Assembly: GCA_010909165.1 (NCBI GenBank)
Contig: MU008153.1
Span: forward strand, 310,001-374,000
DNA length: 64,000 nt
Source of the DNA: Anthoceros angustus
Taxonomy: Eukaryota; Streptophyta; Anthocerotopsida; Anthocerotales; Anthocerotaceae
Direction: 5' to 3'
How positions within the stretch are numbered: the stretch's first letter is position 1; each line of letters starts with the position of its first letter. Positions 1 through 11,165 of this stretch are shown piece after piece. The notes beneath the pieces were generated by a model. It was given only the letters and a program-made list of their open reading frames with translations. It ran no database searches and was not told the DNA's origin. The translations under genes were made by a program, and so were the position numbers.

Positions 1-300
1 TAAAGGACGTTTCTCATGGACGCTCAACTTGCCCAAGTTTTAACATAATAAGACAAGAAATACACTCCTTGTTGGCTGACACGGGGTATGTTAAGTTCCC
101 TCCTGCAAACCGCCCAAATAAGTCCACACTAACAAATACTCCCTTGATATACATAAAGGGACAAAAGTCTAATCAATAGGGATCTTATCATGTTGGCCAA
201 AGGAACAGCATGGTTCGAGCTCTCTTGTTTTCACTCGCGAAGCACGCGCTCTACTCACACACTCTGCTACTTTGGAAATGCGCTTTAAGGATGATGAGTG

Positions 301-488
301 CTTGATGGGTGTCAATCAGCTTGCTGATAATCATGCCAGCTTGTGCGCTTTCAAAGACATCCTCAGCGCTTGATGGGCACCATTCAGCTTGCTGGCAATC
401 ATGCGAGCTTGTGCGCTTTCAAAGACATCCTCAGCGCTTGATGGGCTTCATTCAGCTTGTTGGCGATCATGCCAGGTTTCGGGCTTTT
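301..488. repeat. 68-bp tandem repeat, about 2.75 units
   Basis: Units begin at 301, 369 and 437, each starting with CTTGATGGG and containing GCTTGTGCGCTTTCAAAGAC. The first two are full-length and the third breaks off near 488. A short ORF runs through it but is only a by-product of the repeat. Confidence 0.85.
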
Positions 489-1190
489 CATAGTTGATGT
501 GAATTCAAGTACGACTGTGATTGAGAATGCATAAGATGGAACCCTCAAAGCTACATCAAAGGCTGTGTCGGATCATTGTTTTAGCAACTTGGTTGTTCGA
601 GCGACTTGAACTGCAGATTTCATGTTCCCAGTGTTATTTGGCTTATACGGAGTGTTTTCTCTGATTCCATTACAATTGGTTATGTTTGAGATTTTAAATT
701 GTTAAAGTTCACAAGTTTACGGTCATGCTGAAGGGGTATTATAACCAAGTCCATAGGGCGAGGTTGTTCTAGGCTGGGTACCCGAATGCATGGCTGTTAT
801 GTCACGTGAAAATGGCGCCTAGACTCGTATATGGCTGTTAGCGCTATCATTGCTTCACGCAGTTTGTGAAAGCCACCTACTCTAGCCCGTTTGCATACGC
901 TCTGGATATATATTTGTAATTATGCATGCTTAGTGAAATAGAGCTGTTTTATTTTCATACTTTTTCCAGTCAAACCTACATAAAAACATCTTGATGCATC
1001 ATGGCAGAGAGCCTTTTTGCTCTTATTTTAAATTAAATCATACCTTCCTATCCTTCTAGACGATTCTTATTTGACTTTTGCAATTTGTTGACTTGTCCTT
1101 AGTGGACTTCTTCATCTTCTTTATCATACTACTTTAAAGTCTATGCCAACACACGCCATCATGCCTATGTATGCATCATGGCTAAATTGT
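489..1190. other. Stretch without a gene
   Basis: AT-rich DNA with no supported coding region. The one notable element is at 1094-1121, where CCTTAGTGGACTT is followed by a TTC-rich run. The same junction recurs on the minus strand near 34.7 and 62.9 kb (see findings). Confidence 0.5.
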
Positions 1191-1560
1191 TCAAGTTTAC
1201 CGTTTAAGTCGTTTTCTCTTTTCAATATTTCATAGTTCTCTTTCATGCTCATTGCTTAAATCCTTCTATTTCAAGCATACCATTTAAATTCTTCTCTTCC
1301 AAGCTTACGGTTTAAATCCTTCTCTTTCAACCTTACCGTTTAAATCCTTCTCTTTCAAGCTCACCGTTTAAATCGCTCTCTTTCAAGCTTATCATTCAAA
1401 TCCTTCTCTTTCAAGTTCACCGTTTGAATCCTTCTCTTTCAAGTTCACCGTTTGAATCCTTCTCTTTCAAGCTTACCATTGAAATCCTTCACTTTCAAAG
1501 CTACCGTTTAAATCCTTCTCTTTCGCTTTTTACCGTTGAAGTTTCTTTCTTTCTTTAATG
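1191..1560. repeat. Minisatellite of ~29-30 bp units (TTCAAGCTTACCGTTTAAAT type)
   Basis: About a dozen units follow the pattern TTCAAG-CTTACCGTTTAAAT-CCTTCTCTT with point changes. Decayed units continue to about 1870. The low-complexity pyrimidine-rich ORFs at 1558-2069 lie in the decayed part and are not genes. Confidence 0.85.
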
Positions 1561-1869
1561 CTGTACCGTTGTTTGCCAAGTTTTTGTTTAGCCATTCTCT
1601 TTCAATGTTTACGGTTCAATTTTTTGTTCTGCTATGCTTGCCCTTCTCTTTCTATCGTCCCATTTCACTGGTCTCTTTCAATGTCCATCTTTGAATTATT
1701 ACAGCTTCTTATTTTCACCATTTTCTTTCAAGTTTACATTTAGATCACTATTCTTTTTCAATAGTATTGTTTAAGTTTTTTTAATGTTTACAATTATCTT
1801 CTAAGCTTACTATTTATGGTTTTAGTTTTTTCAATAATTATCATTCTCTTTTAAGTTTAATAACTATGT

Positions 1870-3740
1870 TCTGTTTCAAGTCTACTAGTGATCATATAAT
1901 CGTTCTCTCTCCCTTTTCATTATGGTTTCCATCTTTCTCTTTCCTTAATATACCATTTATGATTATTGTCCATCACCTTTCTATACCCTTCAAGCTCAAC
2001 CCTGATTGCGCAGTTGCTAACCTCAGGACTCCATACACCCACGAATCTATGGACCATCCTTCTTCATAGTTTTTATCATTCTAATTATTTTAATAAAAAA
2101 TAGATCCAAAGCTGTTTATTAGGCGTATGCAAGGGTATTTTCTAAATTGCATCGAGGCTAAAGTTAGTCGAAAGACGTGCGTGGGCTTCACCACAAGAGC
2201 ATGAATCTGGTGAAACCTATGTATGGAGCAAAGAGATGCGAACATTGAGGACATGAACATGGAAAACGGTGGCGAACGCGTAAGCAGACCAAATAGGGCA
2301 CACGGGCATGGACAAGGGGAATAGACGGGAGCAGGAAACGTTGGGCGGTGCTACGGGAGGGGCCCGCCCAAGGCCTAAGGCCCTCCCGGAGCCTACCCCA
2401 TTTCCCATTCCCTTTCCCGCCACACCACGGGTTTGAACTGGAGGTCCCGTTGAAACGGGCGGGCGATCCGTTGTGTGTGGAGGCCGTGGCAGGCAGCATG
2501 TGCCCTGGACAGGGAAATATGGTAGGGGCCGGGCTTTGCCAGGCTAAAAGTTAATGCCCCCCTGGGGCCCGCCACCAGCACATGCTGCCAGCGACTTAAC
2601 CAGCATTTGGATTTTATGTCACGACACGTTCTCACGTGTGATCATATACGCTCAACGCTCCTCTCCGTATGCGGAATCAAATCCTCCCTTGCCTCGCCTT
2701 GCCTTGCCTTCCCTTCCCTTGCCTCCAGCCTGCCTTCAGCATCCTCCCGTCACAACCTTCACTGCAATGAATTTTCTTATTACTCAAACCTGAAAATGAA
2801 GGAATTTCGATAAGAAGTTCTTGGTGCCGGACTCCCTTGTGTGAGTTCTTTTGCGGCCCATCACACAATTTGATCGTAATCCTTGATAGGAGTTTGACCT
2901 ATGTGATTCGTGGACGAGTTCCAAAACCCATCACCCAATTTCATGGTATTCGTGATTGATGGATCACATTGGTCAAACTTCTAAGAGTTAAAAGGCCATT
3001 GATATGAATACGGAAAACCGAAAGCAGGTCTCGCACATGGATCCACCTACGATGTGGGACCGTTGATCTACACATGATGTGTCTGGTAATTGTACATGGT
3101 GTGGAAAGGATGGAAGGCGGAACGCGAAGGGGAAGAGGGATCACCTTTGGTTGCAAGTGACATTCATATGTAACCGGCGAGATTTGGGGGGAATAAGAGT
3201 TAATTAGCAGAGCAAGGGAGGAAGTGTACTTGATGCTACTTGTCAATGATTGGTGAAGACAAGTAGGAAATGGTATTCAAGTCCACTTCATGATTGGCCG
3301 AAGAAGCCCAAGATGCAGTCCCGCCAGCCCGGACCTGCCTGGTTGTGGGGCTGTGTGTGGACCAAGTGGATCATGGGGAATGCTAGGCCAGGAATCCAAC
3401 AACAAGAGGCCAACATTCATGAAAGCCGCAGAGCAAACTAACCGCTAACCTTTGTCCCAGGGCCCAGCCAGCCCCATTCGGGCCGGCCTGGAAGAGGCCG
3501 GGCCGTGGAATACAACGGGGTGCAAGTGTTTCAACTTGCAGTGTGGGCATTTTAGCAGTACATACGTACACCAGTGTACGGAATACGTGAAAGATGAATG
3601 CGCATACGTATGTGGATGAGGGACATACAGATAGACAGCCTTTTCGCCTCCCGATGCTTATCGCCAAGCCTGAACAATAATATAAGGATGAGTGGAACCC
3701 ACCAAAAGCCTGCATGCAGTCGCGAGCGGCTTTATATAGC
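1870..3740. other. Stretch without a supported gene
   Basis: Only short overlapping ORFs on both strands, none with a recognisable domain. Local features are a (CCTTG)n-like pentanucleotide run around 2689-2727 and GC-rich patches at 2340-2580 and 3460-3520. Confidence 0.5.
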
Positions 3741-6175
3741 GGCCCGCAACTTGGTCATAAAGCGCAACAAACAAAACAGCGTAAACCCTAGAAAAGCCCT
3801 AAAAAGCAGCCCCACAGCGCGTCATCAAGGACGTCTGAGGCGACGCGGATAAACAAAGCCGAGTCCAAGCCCGGACCCCTGGCGTCGTAAATGTTCACCT
3901 CGCAGCGATGGGCATTTCTCGGAAACGCGAACCCAGGAAAACTGCGTGGCGAAACAGAAACCACGGCCCGGGTGTCGGCGCCCGCTGCGGCCGATATTTC
4001 TCCCGCCTTGCGCCGCGACCGGTCGCGGGGGCGGGCGCGGGCGCGGGCGCGGCTGCGGGCCCGGTCCGCGAGGCAGTGCTTGCCAGACATGCACCAGCAG
4101 AAAAAGGCAAGTGTCTGGCTGGCTGGGGAACTGCGTCCGACAGTGTAGGTGTGTGCACAATGCCACTGTGGATGCTGCCCACAGTCACCTACCTGGCCAT
4201 GCTCAGTCGTGCCTCACGGCACGCACGAGCGTTAAGAGAAGTGGTGGCGGTAATGGCTGGCTTGGCCTGTCTGTCCTGTCCTCTTACCGGGCTGGGGCGA
4301 ACGGATGTCAAGGTCTCGGACAGGCTGCTGTTCAGACTGACCTCATCAACAGCAGGCTGCTGCTGCTGCAAAAGGTGTCCTCGGGCCAGTCCTACTGTTA
4401 ACTGCACATTGCCACAGGGAGGAAGTGCAGAGTTCAGACCATGTGCCTGGAGCCACCACACTTACATGCGACACCACACTTGGGCACTCACTGCAGTCTC
4501 ACGGATGAGGCCAGACCCACACCGTGAAAGTGGCTTGCTACACCTGCAACAGGCCAATCCTGTGAGGAGGAAGGAGGAGGAGGAGGAGGAGGAGGGCTGA
4601 AATCGATGCGGTCAAGGACATGAGGTTAGTGGATCTCAGTTTCTGGATACGGCAGAGTCACCAACATAACCTGCCTGCCATGGCTGAGATTATCGGATCC
4701 AGAATTCAGTAACAAAAGTGGCAGCAGTCTCCAAGTTCAGAGGACTGCTGCTCGGTGGCTGATCTACTGTTGCAAAACCATCCATTAAGCTGCTTCACAG
4801 AACGAAGTCCAGAGAAAAGCAGAATGCCTACACCTAGAAGCATGTCAGCATGTCCGCATGCACATCCTCCAGTCAAATTGAGCAAAGGAACGCAAACAGA
4901 TCTGAAAAACAAGAGACCAGAAGTCGGACAGTTCCAAACCTCCAAAAACCCTGACCTTGGAACCACCAAAAACCCTGACCTATTCCCCACAGATGAGCAT
5001 AAGCCTGTGAATCAACGAGGACAGTGTTGATAATCGGGGGCACTGGATGCTAGACTCTAGCGACGCAGTCTGAAAGGACGGAGGGAGGCATACTCCATCA
5101 CCGATGCTTCCCCGAGCAAGATCGAAGTGCAGCGAAACCACACCAGTCAGCAGTGAATCGAAGGAAAGGAACGCGGGTTTCCGCAAAGCTAGGACTTGGT
5201 GTGAACCCTCCCTGATATCGAGTACCGAGGAATCGCGGTGACCACGGTGGCAGCAGAAATGAAGCAGGATAAGGAAGCCAAGAGCATTTCAGCAAGAAAC
5301 AGCCGCCAAGTCCTAAGACACCATCCAAACCGTCAGATTCCACAAACCTGCTAGGCATTGGCACGTTCGGCCGGCAGATTGGCGCATTGCATGAACTCTG
5401 TCATCGCTGCACATCCACAGGCGCTGTGGTACCAGATGCTATGAGCCACTGTGCCACATCAAGCTTTCGCAACAAACACCGAAAGTTTTCGAAACACGGC
5501 TCGCCCGTCCAACTTCTCGGAATTCGTCGACTTGGAAAGCAGCTCGTCTGCTTCCCTTCGTCGGAGCTAAGTGATTAGGGTTTCGTCAAAACTGTGGCAC
5601 TCCCGATGATGACGACGAGCTCACGATGGAGCTCGGCCGCCTCTCTGTCTGCCCTTCTGTTGCACCAGATAAACCTAGCAGCATGGGTAGGCTGGTCCTG
5701 CAGGAAGTTGGTTCCATTAGCATGCGAGTCCCCCATCAACCTCACCATGTGGTATTGTTTAACAAACTCTGGAGCAATTACCCAGTTTGTGCTTTGCAAG
5801 GCGAATCCAGAAGCTCAGTGACGCACTCAGTCCAGCCCTCGAAACATGGAAAAGCATCAAGGCCGCCACCTCCTATTCGAGTGAGCAGTGTAACGTGAAT
5901 TTTATACGCTCTACAGAGAGGATATCGAAATGGGCAAAGAGCAGCAGGGAGACAGCAACAAGGGAGCTCATCAGACTCTAGACTGAGGTATCTGGGAGTA
6001 CAGCAGACGAGCGTCATGTTGACTACCTGAATCTGTGGGAAAGGACATCATAGACTGCTGGCTAACCGTCAATGCCAACAACAAAGCGGCTTCTATGAAG
6101 GATATCGTGTTCCAAGGTTTGCTGAACGACCTAGCGTAGCAGTGTGTGAGCAGGCAGTCTACGGCCTTCACCAAA
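3740..6175 (+). other. Unresolved possible intron-bearing gene or decayed gene
   Basis: I cannot name a product. A telo-box (AAACCCTAG) at 3784-3792, typical of plant 5' leaders, suggests a promoter. Downstream, several plus-strand segments have a coding-like look: 4596-4713 (ends GSRIQ-stop, contains LVDLSFWIRQSHQHNLPAM), 4755-5030 (hydrophilic, Lys/Pro-rich), and 5591-5981 (contains KLSDALSPALETWKSIKAAT and ends RELIRL-stop). Candidate introns could join them, but I could not find one consistent splice chain. The GC-rich ORFs at 3908-4600 look compositional. It could be a real multi-exon gene, a pseudogene, or chance. Confidence 0.25.
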
Positions 6176-6622
6176 TAACGTTCGATGAGTTATGGTCACG
6201 CCTGTTCTTCCGTGCATCAACCTTGGAGGCGTAACAGAAACACAACAGAGGAGGTGCACATTCTCCGATCACCTGCATTTGGGAGCCTACTGTGGAGTTA
6301 GGCATTTGATGCGAGCGTTGAAGGCATTAGATGCGAGCGTTGGCCATCACTGTACAGGGCTCCATGCCATACATTTCTCAAGCCCTAAAAGCCATGCTCA
6401 CAAGCAGCTTGCATGTGCTGTGCACAAACAAGTAACAATCGTTGTTGTTGGAAGAATCCATTAAAAGCCAGGCCCGCTACTGAAGCATGAACATGGCTGG
6501 CAGGGGTATAAGCGTCCATGCAAGGACGATCACAAACCAATGTGAGACGGCCTGAAACAGTAAACGTACCTGAGCAAGGTTTAGTGTTTAAGCGTTGCTT
6601 GGTACCTGCTGAGAGATGAGGG
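6176..6622. other. Intergenic / promoter of the MoaC gene
   Basis: No coding region is supported. A 24-bp direct repeat containing GATGCGAGCGTTG occurs twice at 6309-6351. This interval should hold the promoter and 5' leader of the downstream MoaC gene; no clear TATA box was identified. Confidence 0.4.
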
Positions 6623-7423
6623 ATGACGCTGCTTGGAGGAAGGATGTTGAAGCTCCCTGACGCCATGGTTCGGCAAGCGGCAGTTGGGATCCTGGGCAGG
6701 CTGCGTCGCAGTGTGGTCTCCGATCATTGGCATCAGGCGCTGCCTTGCGGTTTCCGGTCGTGGAGTCAGCCAGGGAGGACGCTCAGCTCTGGGGCGGAAA
6801 ATGGAATCAAGGAGTTCGAGGAGGAGATGGCTGCAGTGTTCGGGACGCCCCTGGCGTCTGGATCTCCGCTTTCACACAAGCTGGGGCCGTCAGGTGGAGG
6901 GGAATCACAGTCTGGGTGTCCGGAGCTCGATTCTGGCAACGTACTCTCGCATGTGGATGATGCGGGAAAAGCTGCTATGGTGGATGTGTCGGGGAAGGCA
7001 GAATCCAGGAGAATTGCGGTTGCTTCAGGTAAGGTGATGCTGGGGCAAAAGGCTTTCTCTTTGGTAGCGGCCAATCAGATTGAGAAGGGGGATGTGTTGA
7101 CGGTTGCGAAAATTGCTGGAATCTGCGGTGCCAAGCAGACCAGTCACTTGATTCCCCTGTGTCATAGCATCATGCTGAGTGGTGTGGATGTCACCCTTAC
7201 CCTGGATGACAAGTCGTGCGCTGTTGACATCCGAGCTGAAGCAAGTGCTGTCGGTCCTACTGGTGTGGAAATGGAGGCTTTGACTGCTGTTTCTGTAGCC
7301 AGTCTCACTGTCTATGACATGTGCAAGGCAGTCTCCAAGAATATTCAAGTGTGTAATATTCAGTTGGAGTCTAAGACGGGTGGGAAGAGTGGGAGGTGGC
7401 AAAGGGGAGAGTCAGAGAGGTAG
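6623..7423 (+). CDS. CNX3: Cyclic pyranopterin monophosphate synthase (MoaC / plant CNX3), organellar
   Basis: MoaC acts in molybdenum cofactor synthesis: with MoaA it turns GTP into cyclic pyranopterin monophosphate, in plants inside mitochondria. The single-exon protein has 266 residues. Residues 1-100 form an Arg/Ser-rich, acid-poor leader typical of a transit peptide. The MoaC domain covers about 108-258: AAMVDVSGKAESRR (117-130), LIPLCHS (176-182), GVEMEALTAVSVA (214-226), YDMCKA with the catalytic Asp/Lys pair (231-236) and KTGGKSG (251-257). Nothing in the core is missing. ATGs at 6644 and 6665 are alternative starts; the last gives the cleanest presequence. The stop is TAG at 7421, and the next gene follows at once in the same frame. 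Family assignment is firm; the localisation is inferred. Confidence 0.95.
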   Translation: MTLLGGRMLKLPDAMVRQAAVGILGRLRRSVVSDHWHQALPCGFRSWSQPGRTLSSGAENGIKEFEEEMAAVFGTPLASGSPLSHKLGPSGGGESQSGCPELDSGNVLSHVDDAGKAAMVDVSGKAESRRIAVASGKVMLGQKAFSLVAANQIEKGDVLTVAKIAGICGAKQTSHLIPLCHSIMLSGVDVTLTLDDKSCAVDIRAEASAVGPTGVEMEALTAVSVASLTVYDMCKAVSKNIQVCNIQLESKTGGKSGRWQRGESER

Positions 7424-7510
7424 ATATGGGCTGGGGTTAGTAGAAGAACGTTGGGGCCTGGGACATGTCAGGAATCGGGCTCCGCCGCATCACTGTTCTT
7501 ACTTGAGTTG

Positions 7511-9169
7511 ATGACGATTCTACCTCTTCCCATAGTCGCAAAAGATATTCATTGTGGAGTTTATTTTCCTCTGTGGGTTGGTGCAGCCACTGACCGTGGA
7601 CACAACCTTCATCTGAGGTCATTGTGGGGCAGCGTGCCTTCATCTTCTCCTCCAGGGTATTTGCAGTCTGAGCCAGGGATGGTCTTCAGTGGGGCAAGCA
7701 GGAAACTGGCAGTGGAAGCGGGGAGCGAGAAGCATGAAGTTGTCATTGCTTTGGGTGGCAATATAGGTGACCGGGTTCAAAATTTTAGAAAAGCTGTGAA
7801 GATGATGCGAGTTGCTGGCATCGAGATAGCAGGTCATGCTTGCTTGTATGAGAGTGCCCCAGCCTATGTCACAGATCAGCCCAGCTTCCTAAACTCGGCT
7901 GTGAGGGCTTATACCAGGATGGATCCCTATGACTTGCTCAAAGCCCTGAAGAAGATTGAGAATGACATTGGCCGTGTTGAGGGAGGAATCAGGTTTGGTC
8001 CAAGGCCTATCGATTTGGACATTATTTTCTATGGGAATGCCACTGTGTCAACGGACATACTTCAGGTTCCTCACTGCAGATTCTCAGAGCGTCCTTTTGT
8101 TCTGGCCCCACTTGTTGATCTTCTTGATGCTGAATTAGACCGCCAAGGCCATTGGTCTACCCACCCAAGCACAAGTGGTGGCATTTTTCAGCTTTGGAAT
8201 GCTCAGGGTGGTGAAGCACTTGTTGGGAAGGAAGGTCTGAAGCGGGTTATGCCTGTTGGAGACAAGCTTTGGGATTGGTCTCAAAGAACTCACATCATGG
8301 GAATATTAAATATCACTCCAGATAGCTTCAGTGATGGAGGGAAGTACATGTGTGTGGGAGAAGCAGTGGCACACGCACGAGCTATGGCGACCCAAGGTGC
8401 TGATATTATTGATGTGGGTGCCCAGTCAACTCGACCCAATGCCAAGAGACTGTCGACCGAGGAGGAACTTGGACGTCTTATCCCAGTTCTGGAGGAGTTT
8501 AAGAAGTTCCCAGAGTTGGAGGATGTTGCAGTCTCTGTTGACACCTTTGATGCAACGGTGGCCAGGGAGGCTGTCAGTTGTGGGGCAGAAATTATCAATG
8601 ACGTATCAGGGGGATGTATGGATGCGGAGATGTACAAGACAGCGGCTGGATTAGGAGCTGTCTACGTTGCAATGCACATGCGGGGTGATCCTACGACCAT
8701 GCAAAGTGACACTAACCTGAGATATGATAATGTGTGCCAAGATATTGCCAAGGAACTCAGTGAGAGACTGAGAGATGCTCAGTCTGCTGGTATTCCTGCG
8801 TGGTCCATCATAACCGATCCGGGGATTGGGTTTGCCAAGAACCTTTGGCAAGACCTGGAGATTCTCCGAAATTTGCAAACTTTTAGACAGGACCTTTCAC
8901 ACTCGAGCTTGGCGTTCACTCATGCTCCAGTGGTTGTTGGGCCCTCTAGGAAAAAGTTTTTGGGGCGTCTTACTGGTGTCAGCAAGGCTGAGGATCGGGA
9001 CGCAGCCACAATTGGAGCGATTACTGTGGGAGCGGTAAATGGTGCCAATATTGTAAGGGTACACAACGTGGGAGCTGTGAGGGATGCTCTGAAGGTCGTC
9101 GATGCTATTTGCAAAGGCACCTGGTCTGCTGTTGAGAAAGGCGGGCGCCACATCGCAGAGGCGTTGTAG
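7511..9169 (+). CDS. Bifunctional HPPK-DHPS (folate biosynthesis)
   Basis: The protein pyrophosphorylates 6-hydroxymethyl-dihydropterin and condenses it with p-aminobenzoate to give dihydropteroate. Plants do this mainly in mitochondria. From the first in-frame ATG the product has 552 residues. HPPK (about 74-205) shows ALGGNIGDR (80-88), YESAPAYVTDQPSFLN (113-128) and the Mg-binding DLD (168-170). DHPS (about 260-545) shows MGILNITPDSFSDGG (263-277), DVGAQSTRP (301-309), VDTFD, INDVSGG, DPGIGFAKN, SRKKFLGR and RVHNV near the end. Both domains are complete. The frame is open back to the TAG that ends MoaC at 7421. ATG 7679 (MVFSGASRK) is another possible start, and 7424-7672 could include a 5' intron ending TTTGCAG. 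No introns are needed within the domains. Confidence 0.96.
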   Translation: MTILPLPIVAKDIHCGVYFPLWVGAATDRGHNLHLRSLWGSVPSSSPPGYLQSEPGMVFSGASRKLAVEAGSEKHEVVIALGGNIGDRVQNFRKAVKMMRVAGIEIAGHACLYESAPAYVTDQPSFLNSAVRAYTRMDPYDLLKALKKIENDIGRVEGGIRFGPRPIDLDIIFYGNATVSTDILQVPHCRFSERPFVLAPLVDLLDAELDRQGHWSTHPSTSGGIFQLWNAQGGEALVGKEGLKRVMPVGDKLWDWSQRTHIMGILNITPDSFSDGGKYMCVGEAVAHARAMATQGADIIDVGAQSTRPNAKRLSTEEELGRLIPVLEEFKKFPELEDVAVSVDTFDATVAREAVSCGAEIINDVSGGCMDAEMYKTAAGLGAVYVAMHMRGDPTTMQSDTNLRYDNVCQDIAKELSERLRDAQSAGIPAWSIITDPGIGFAKNLWQDLEILRNLQTFRQDLSHSSLAFTHAPVVVGPSRKKFLGRLTGVSKAEDRDAATIGAITVGAVNGANIVRVHNVGAVRDALKVVDAICKGTWSAVEKGGRHIAEAL

Positions 9170-9614
9170 CAGTGGGAATGTACGCAAGTCAAAAAAGCAT
9201 TGTACTTGCCGCAATATCTGGATGAAATGTAGTAGTTTCTTATGTGCCCTCCTGTAGTGCAGAGGAGCCATAGACCTAAGGCTCCCAAGACAACAACAGG
9301 TATCTAGCCGAAAAGATGGCAAGTTGGTTGAAAGCAGTCTGCAGGCCAGAGAAGATCAGGCTCTGGTGTGCACCTGCGGAGACCTGGCTTTTGCTTTCGT
9401 CATGTGGCTTCTGAAGATGCCTTTGGCAGGGTACAAATCCTATGAGAGGGATCGTCGCTTTTGTCAGCTGTCGGCATCTCACTCTCTTTCAAGGCGCAGG
9501 GCATATTTATAATTGGAGGGCATTTGGCATGAGAGGCCGCCGACAACTTGCAGATGTTGCTTGTCGTTCACATGTTACACCTGAGTGTTGGTTTCGTTAG
9601 ATATGGCCTGGTGA
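9170..9614. other. 3' flank of HPPK-DHPS
   Basis: Presumed 3' UTR and intergenic DNA. ORFs here are shadows of the upstream gene or chance; no poly(A) signal was pinned down. Confidence 0.4.
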
Positions 9615-9740
9615 ACCGACATGCCATGCTCATAGCATGGCCTTCCTTTCCCCTACTCCCCTCTCTCTTCGCCGGTTCGATCCCGGAACCGGGCAACCGG
9701 GGACGACGGGAAGTTAATTTAAGCTCCCCATTAGAAGTTT
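9615..9740 (+). repeat. Left arm of a dispersed inverted repeat
   Basis: The segment beginning CGACATGCCATGC, running through GGCCTTCC, CCCCTAC and CTCTCTTCGCCG, recurs in inverse orientation at 11025-11165. Similarity is clear over about 120 bp with substitutions and small gaps. The two arms flank the inverted P450 fragment. Short direct repeats (CCCCATAACTTAACCTA, 9778-9794 and 9844-9860) follow the left arm. Confidence 0.7.
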
Positions 9741-9884
9741 TATAAACCTTATGAAATAATCTTACTAGATACATATCCCCATAACTTAACCTAACGTGAT
9801 TGAGAATTTTTATTACTCTTATGAAATGATCTTACTATATATCCCCATAACTTAACCTACATGCTTGTTTCATTGTGCTCGTAC

Positions 9885-10690
9885 TTAGAGAAAGATTTGC
9901 AAATTCGTTGTAGAGTTCATGAGGATACTATTGGTCTAGGAATGAGTCTTTTCCATTCTTTACTTGTTAGATTGGAGTTGGAAAAGTATTTCTTATAAGC
10001 TTCATGACTATCAGATTAGTTTGGGAAATCAGTGTCTTAACTCTTAGTCATCAAATGGGTTCTAAAAATTTATATTTTAAGTTCAAAATTTAATATTTTT
10101 AAAATTTTTAGATGACTTATAGACACGAGTAGAAGAAGTAGAAGTTGAAGGACATGCAAGCGAAGTTGACGTTAAGATTGCTGCAATTTTGATTGGTCTA
10201 GCCGTAATTTAGAAGATCATAGTTGATCTTCAAAGCTCTTCACAAAGATAATTTGAACACAGAAAAAAGCTTGGTACCTCTGAGGTTCTGCTAAGGTTAA
10301 AGTACCTCTCGGTTTCTGCTTGAAGCCGAAAATCTGAGGGGCAAGGTTTGTTCCGCATGGGGATGTTAGTCAATCATAAGTTTCAATCAGCCATCTTTGC
10401 CCTCTACGAATTAAGTGGGCAATGACAGAATACTGCGCACAGGATGGCGGCGGCTGAGAAATATGCCCTATTCTCCAACACATCAATCTCTTGGGTGTCA
10501 TTAGGCAAAGCCCAAGCGAAGTGACGCTTTGCAGCAGTCTGGCGATGGAGAGCAGCATCAGTCGCATCAAGTACTCGGCTCTGATGCACAACCTCCTCTC
10601 GGTGCCGAAGAGCTCCATTTTCACCGGCCCCTTCACGAGCCCCAACAATGCAGTTCACGTCTTAGTTACTGCAAAGCACGCCCAACAGCA
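9885..10690 (-). pseudogene. Inverted duplicate of the P450 3' end and its downstream flank
   Basis: On the minus strand, 10690 down to about 10400 matches the last intron's acceptor and exon 5 of the intact P450. It includes a mutated heme-binding motif, FGTERRLCIRAE, in place of FGTGRRSCVGAE, followed by frameshifts. The match then continues through the 3' UTR (for example CTCGGTTTCTGCTTGAAGCC near 10306-10325) and the AT-rich flank to about 9885, paralleling 13580-14430. Roughly 250 bp of the intact copy (about 13700-13950) has no counterpart. It cannot encode a functional P450. Confidence 0.85.
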
Positions 10691-10716
10691 CACCTATTTA
10701 CTCAGCTACAAGACGA

Positions 10717-10905
10717 AAAACGTTGTAAACTGCATTCGCTGCATTGTTATCATATCTATGCCCATTAAATGGGGTTGTGATATAGGCTATAAACTACGTT
10801 GTGAATAATGTTGTAAACTCCATTCACTTTATGGTATGCTATATTATAATACCTATGCATAGTAAATGGAGTTATGATATATGCTATAAACTACGTTGTG
10901 AATAG
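10717..10905. repeat. ~90-bp tandem duplication
   Basis: Two diverged units, 10717-10808 and 10811-10905, each start TTGTAAACT and end CTATAAACTACGTTGTGAAT. Confidence 0.75.
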
Positions 10906-11024
10906 GCATTGGCTTGGGTGATACTCTCATCCTTCATTTAAGTTGGTTTGTGTTTGAAGGAGAACTTCCGATTAGGGTTGGAAATTTAGGTCGCAATTGA
11001 TACAGGATTACTAGTTATGTATAG

Positions 11025-11165
11025 GTGTATCGCCGCGGCGGCGACGGAACTTGCATTAGTTCCCCGTCGCCCCGGTCGCCAGGTCGCGGGTTCCCGCGGC
11101 GAAGAGAGAGGGAGGTAGGGGAGAGGAAGGCCATGCTATGCATGGCATCTCGGCATGTCGATACC
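11025..11165 (-). repeat. Right arm of the dispersed inverted repeat
   Basis: Reverse complement of 9615-9740 with substitutions. It lies about 400 bp upstream of the P450 start, so it may sit in that gene's promoter region. Confidence 0.7.

Noticed and set aside
210-260. Possible antisense tRNA remnant (GCGCTCTAC, TCGCGAAGCACGCG)
   Set aside because: No D-arm or T-arm can be drawn; too short to support.
3908-4600. 230-codon plus ORF and overlapping GC-rich ORFs on both strands
   Set aside because: Driven by a GCGGGCGCGGGC run and a GGA run; no domain, no consistent start context.
7027-7060. GTAAGG inside MoaC as a splice donor
   Set aside because: Conserved MoaC sequence continues through it without interruption.
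9670-9700. B-box-like GGTTCGATCCC in the left inverted-repeat arm as a tRNA or SINE promoter
   Set aside because: No A-box at the right distance, and the other arm does not preserve it.
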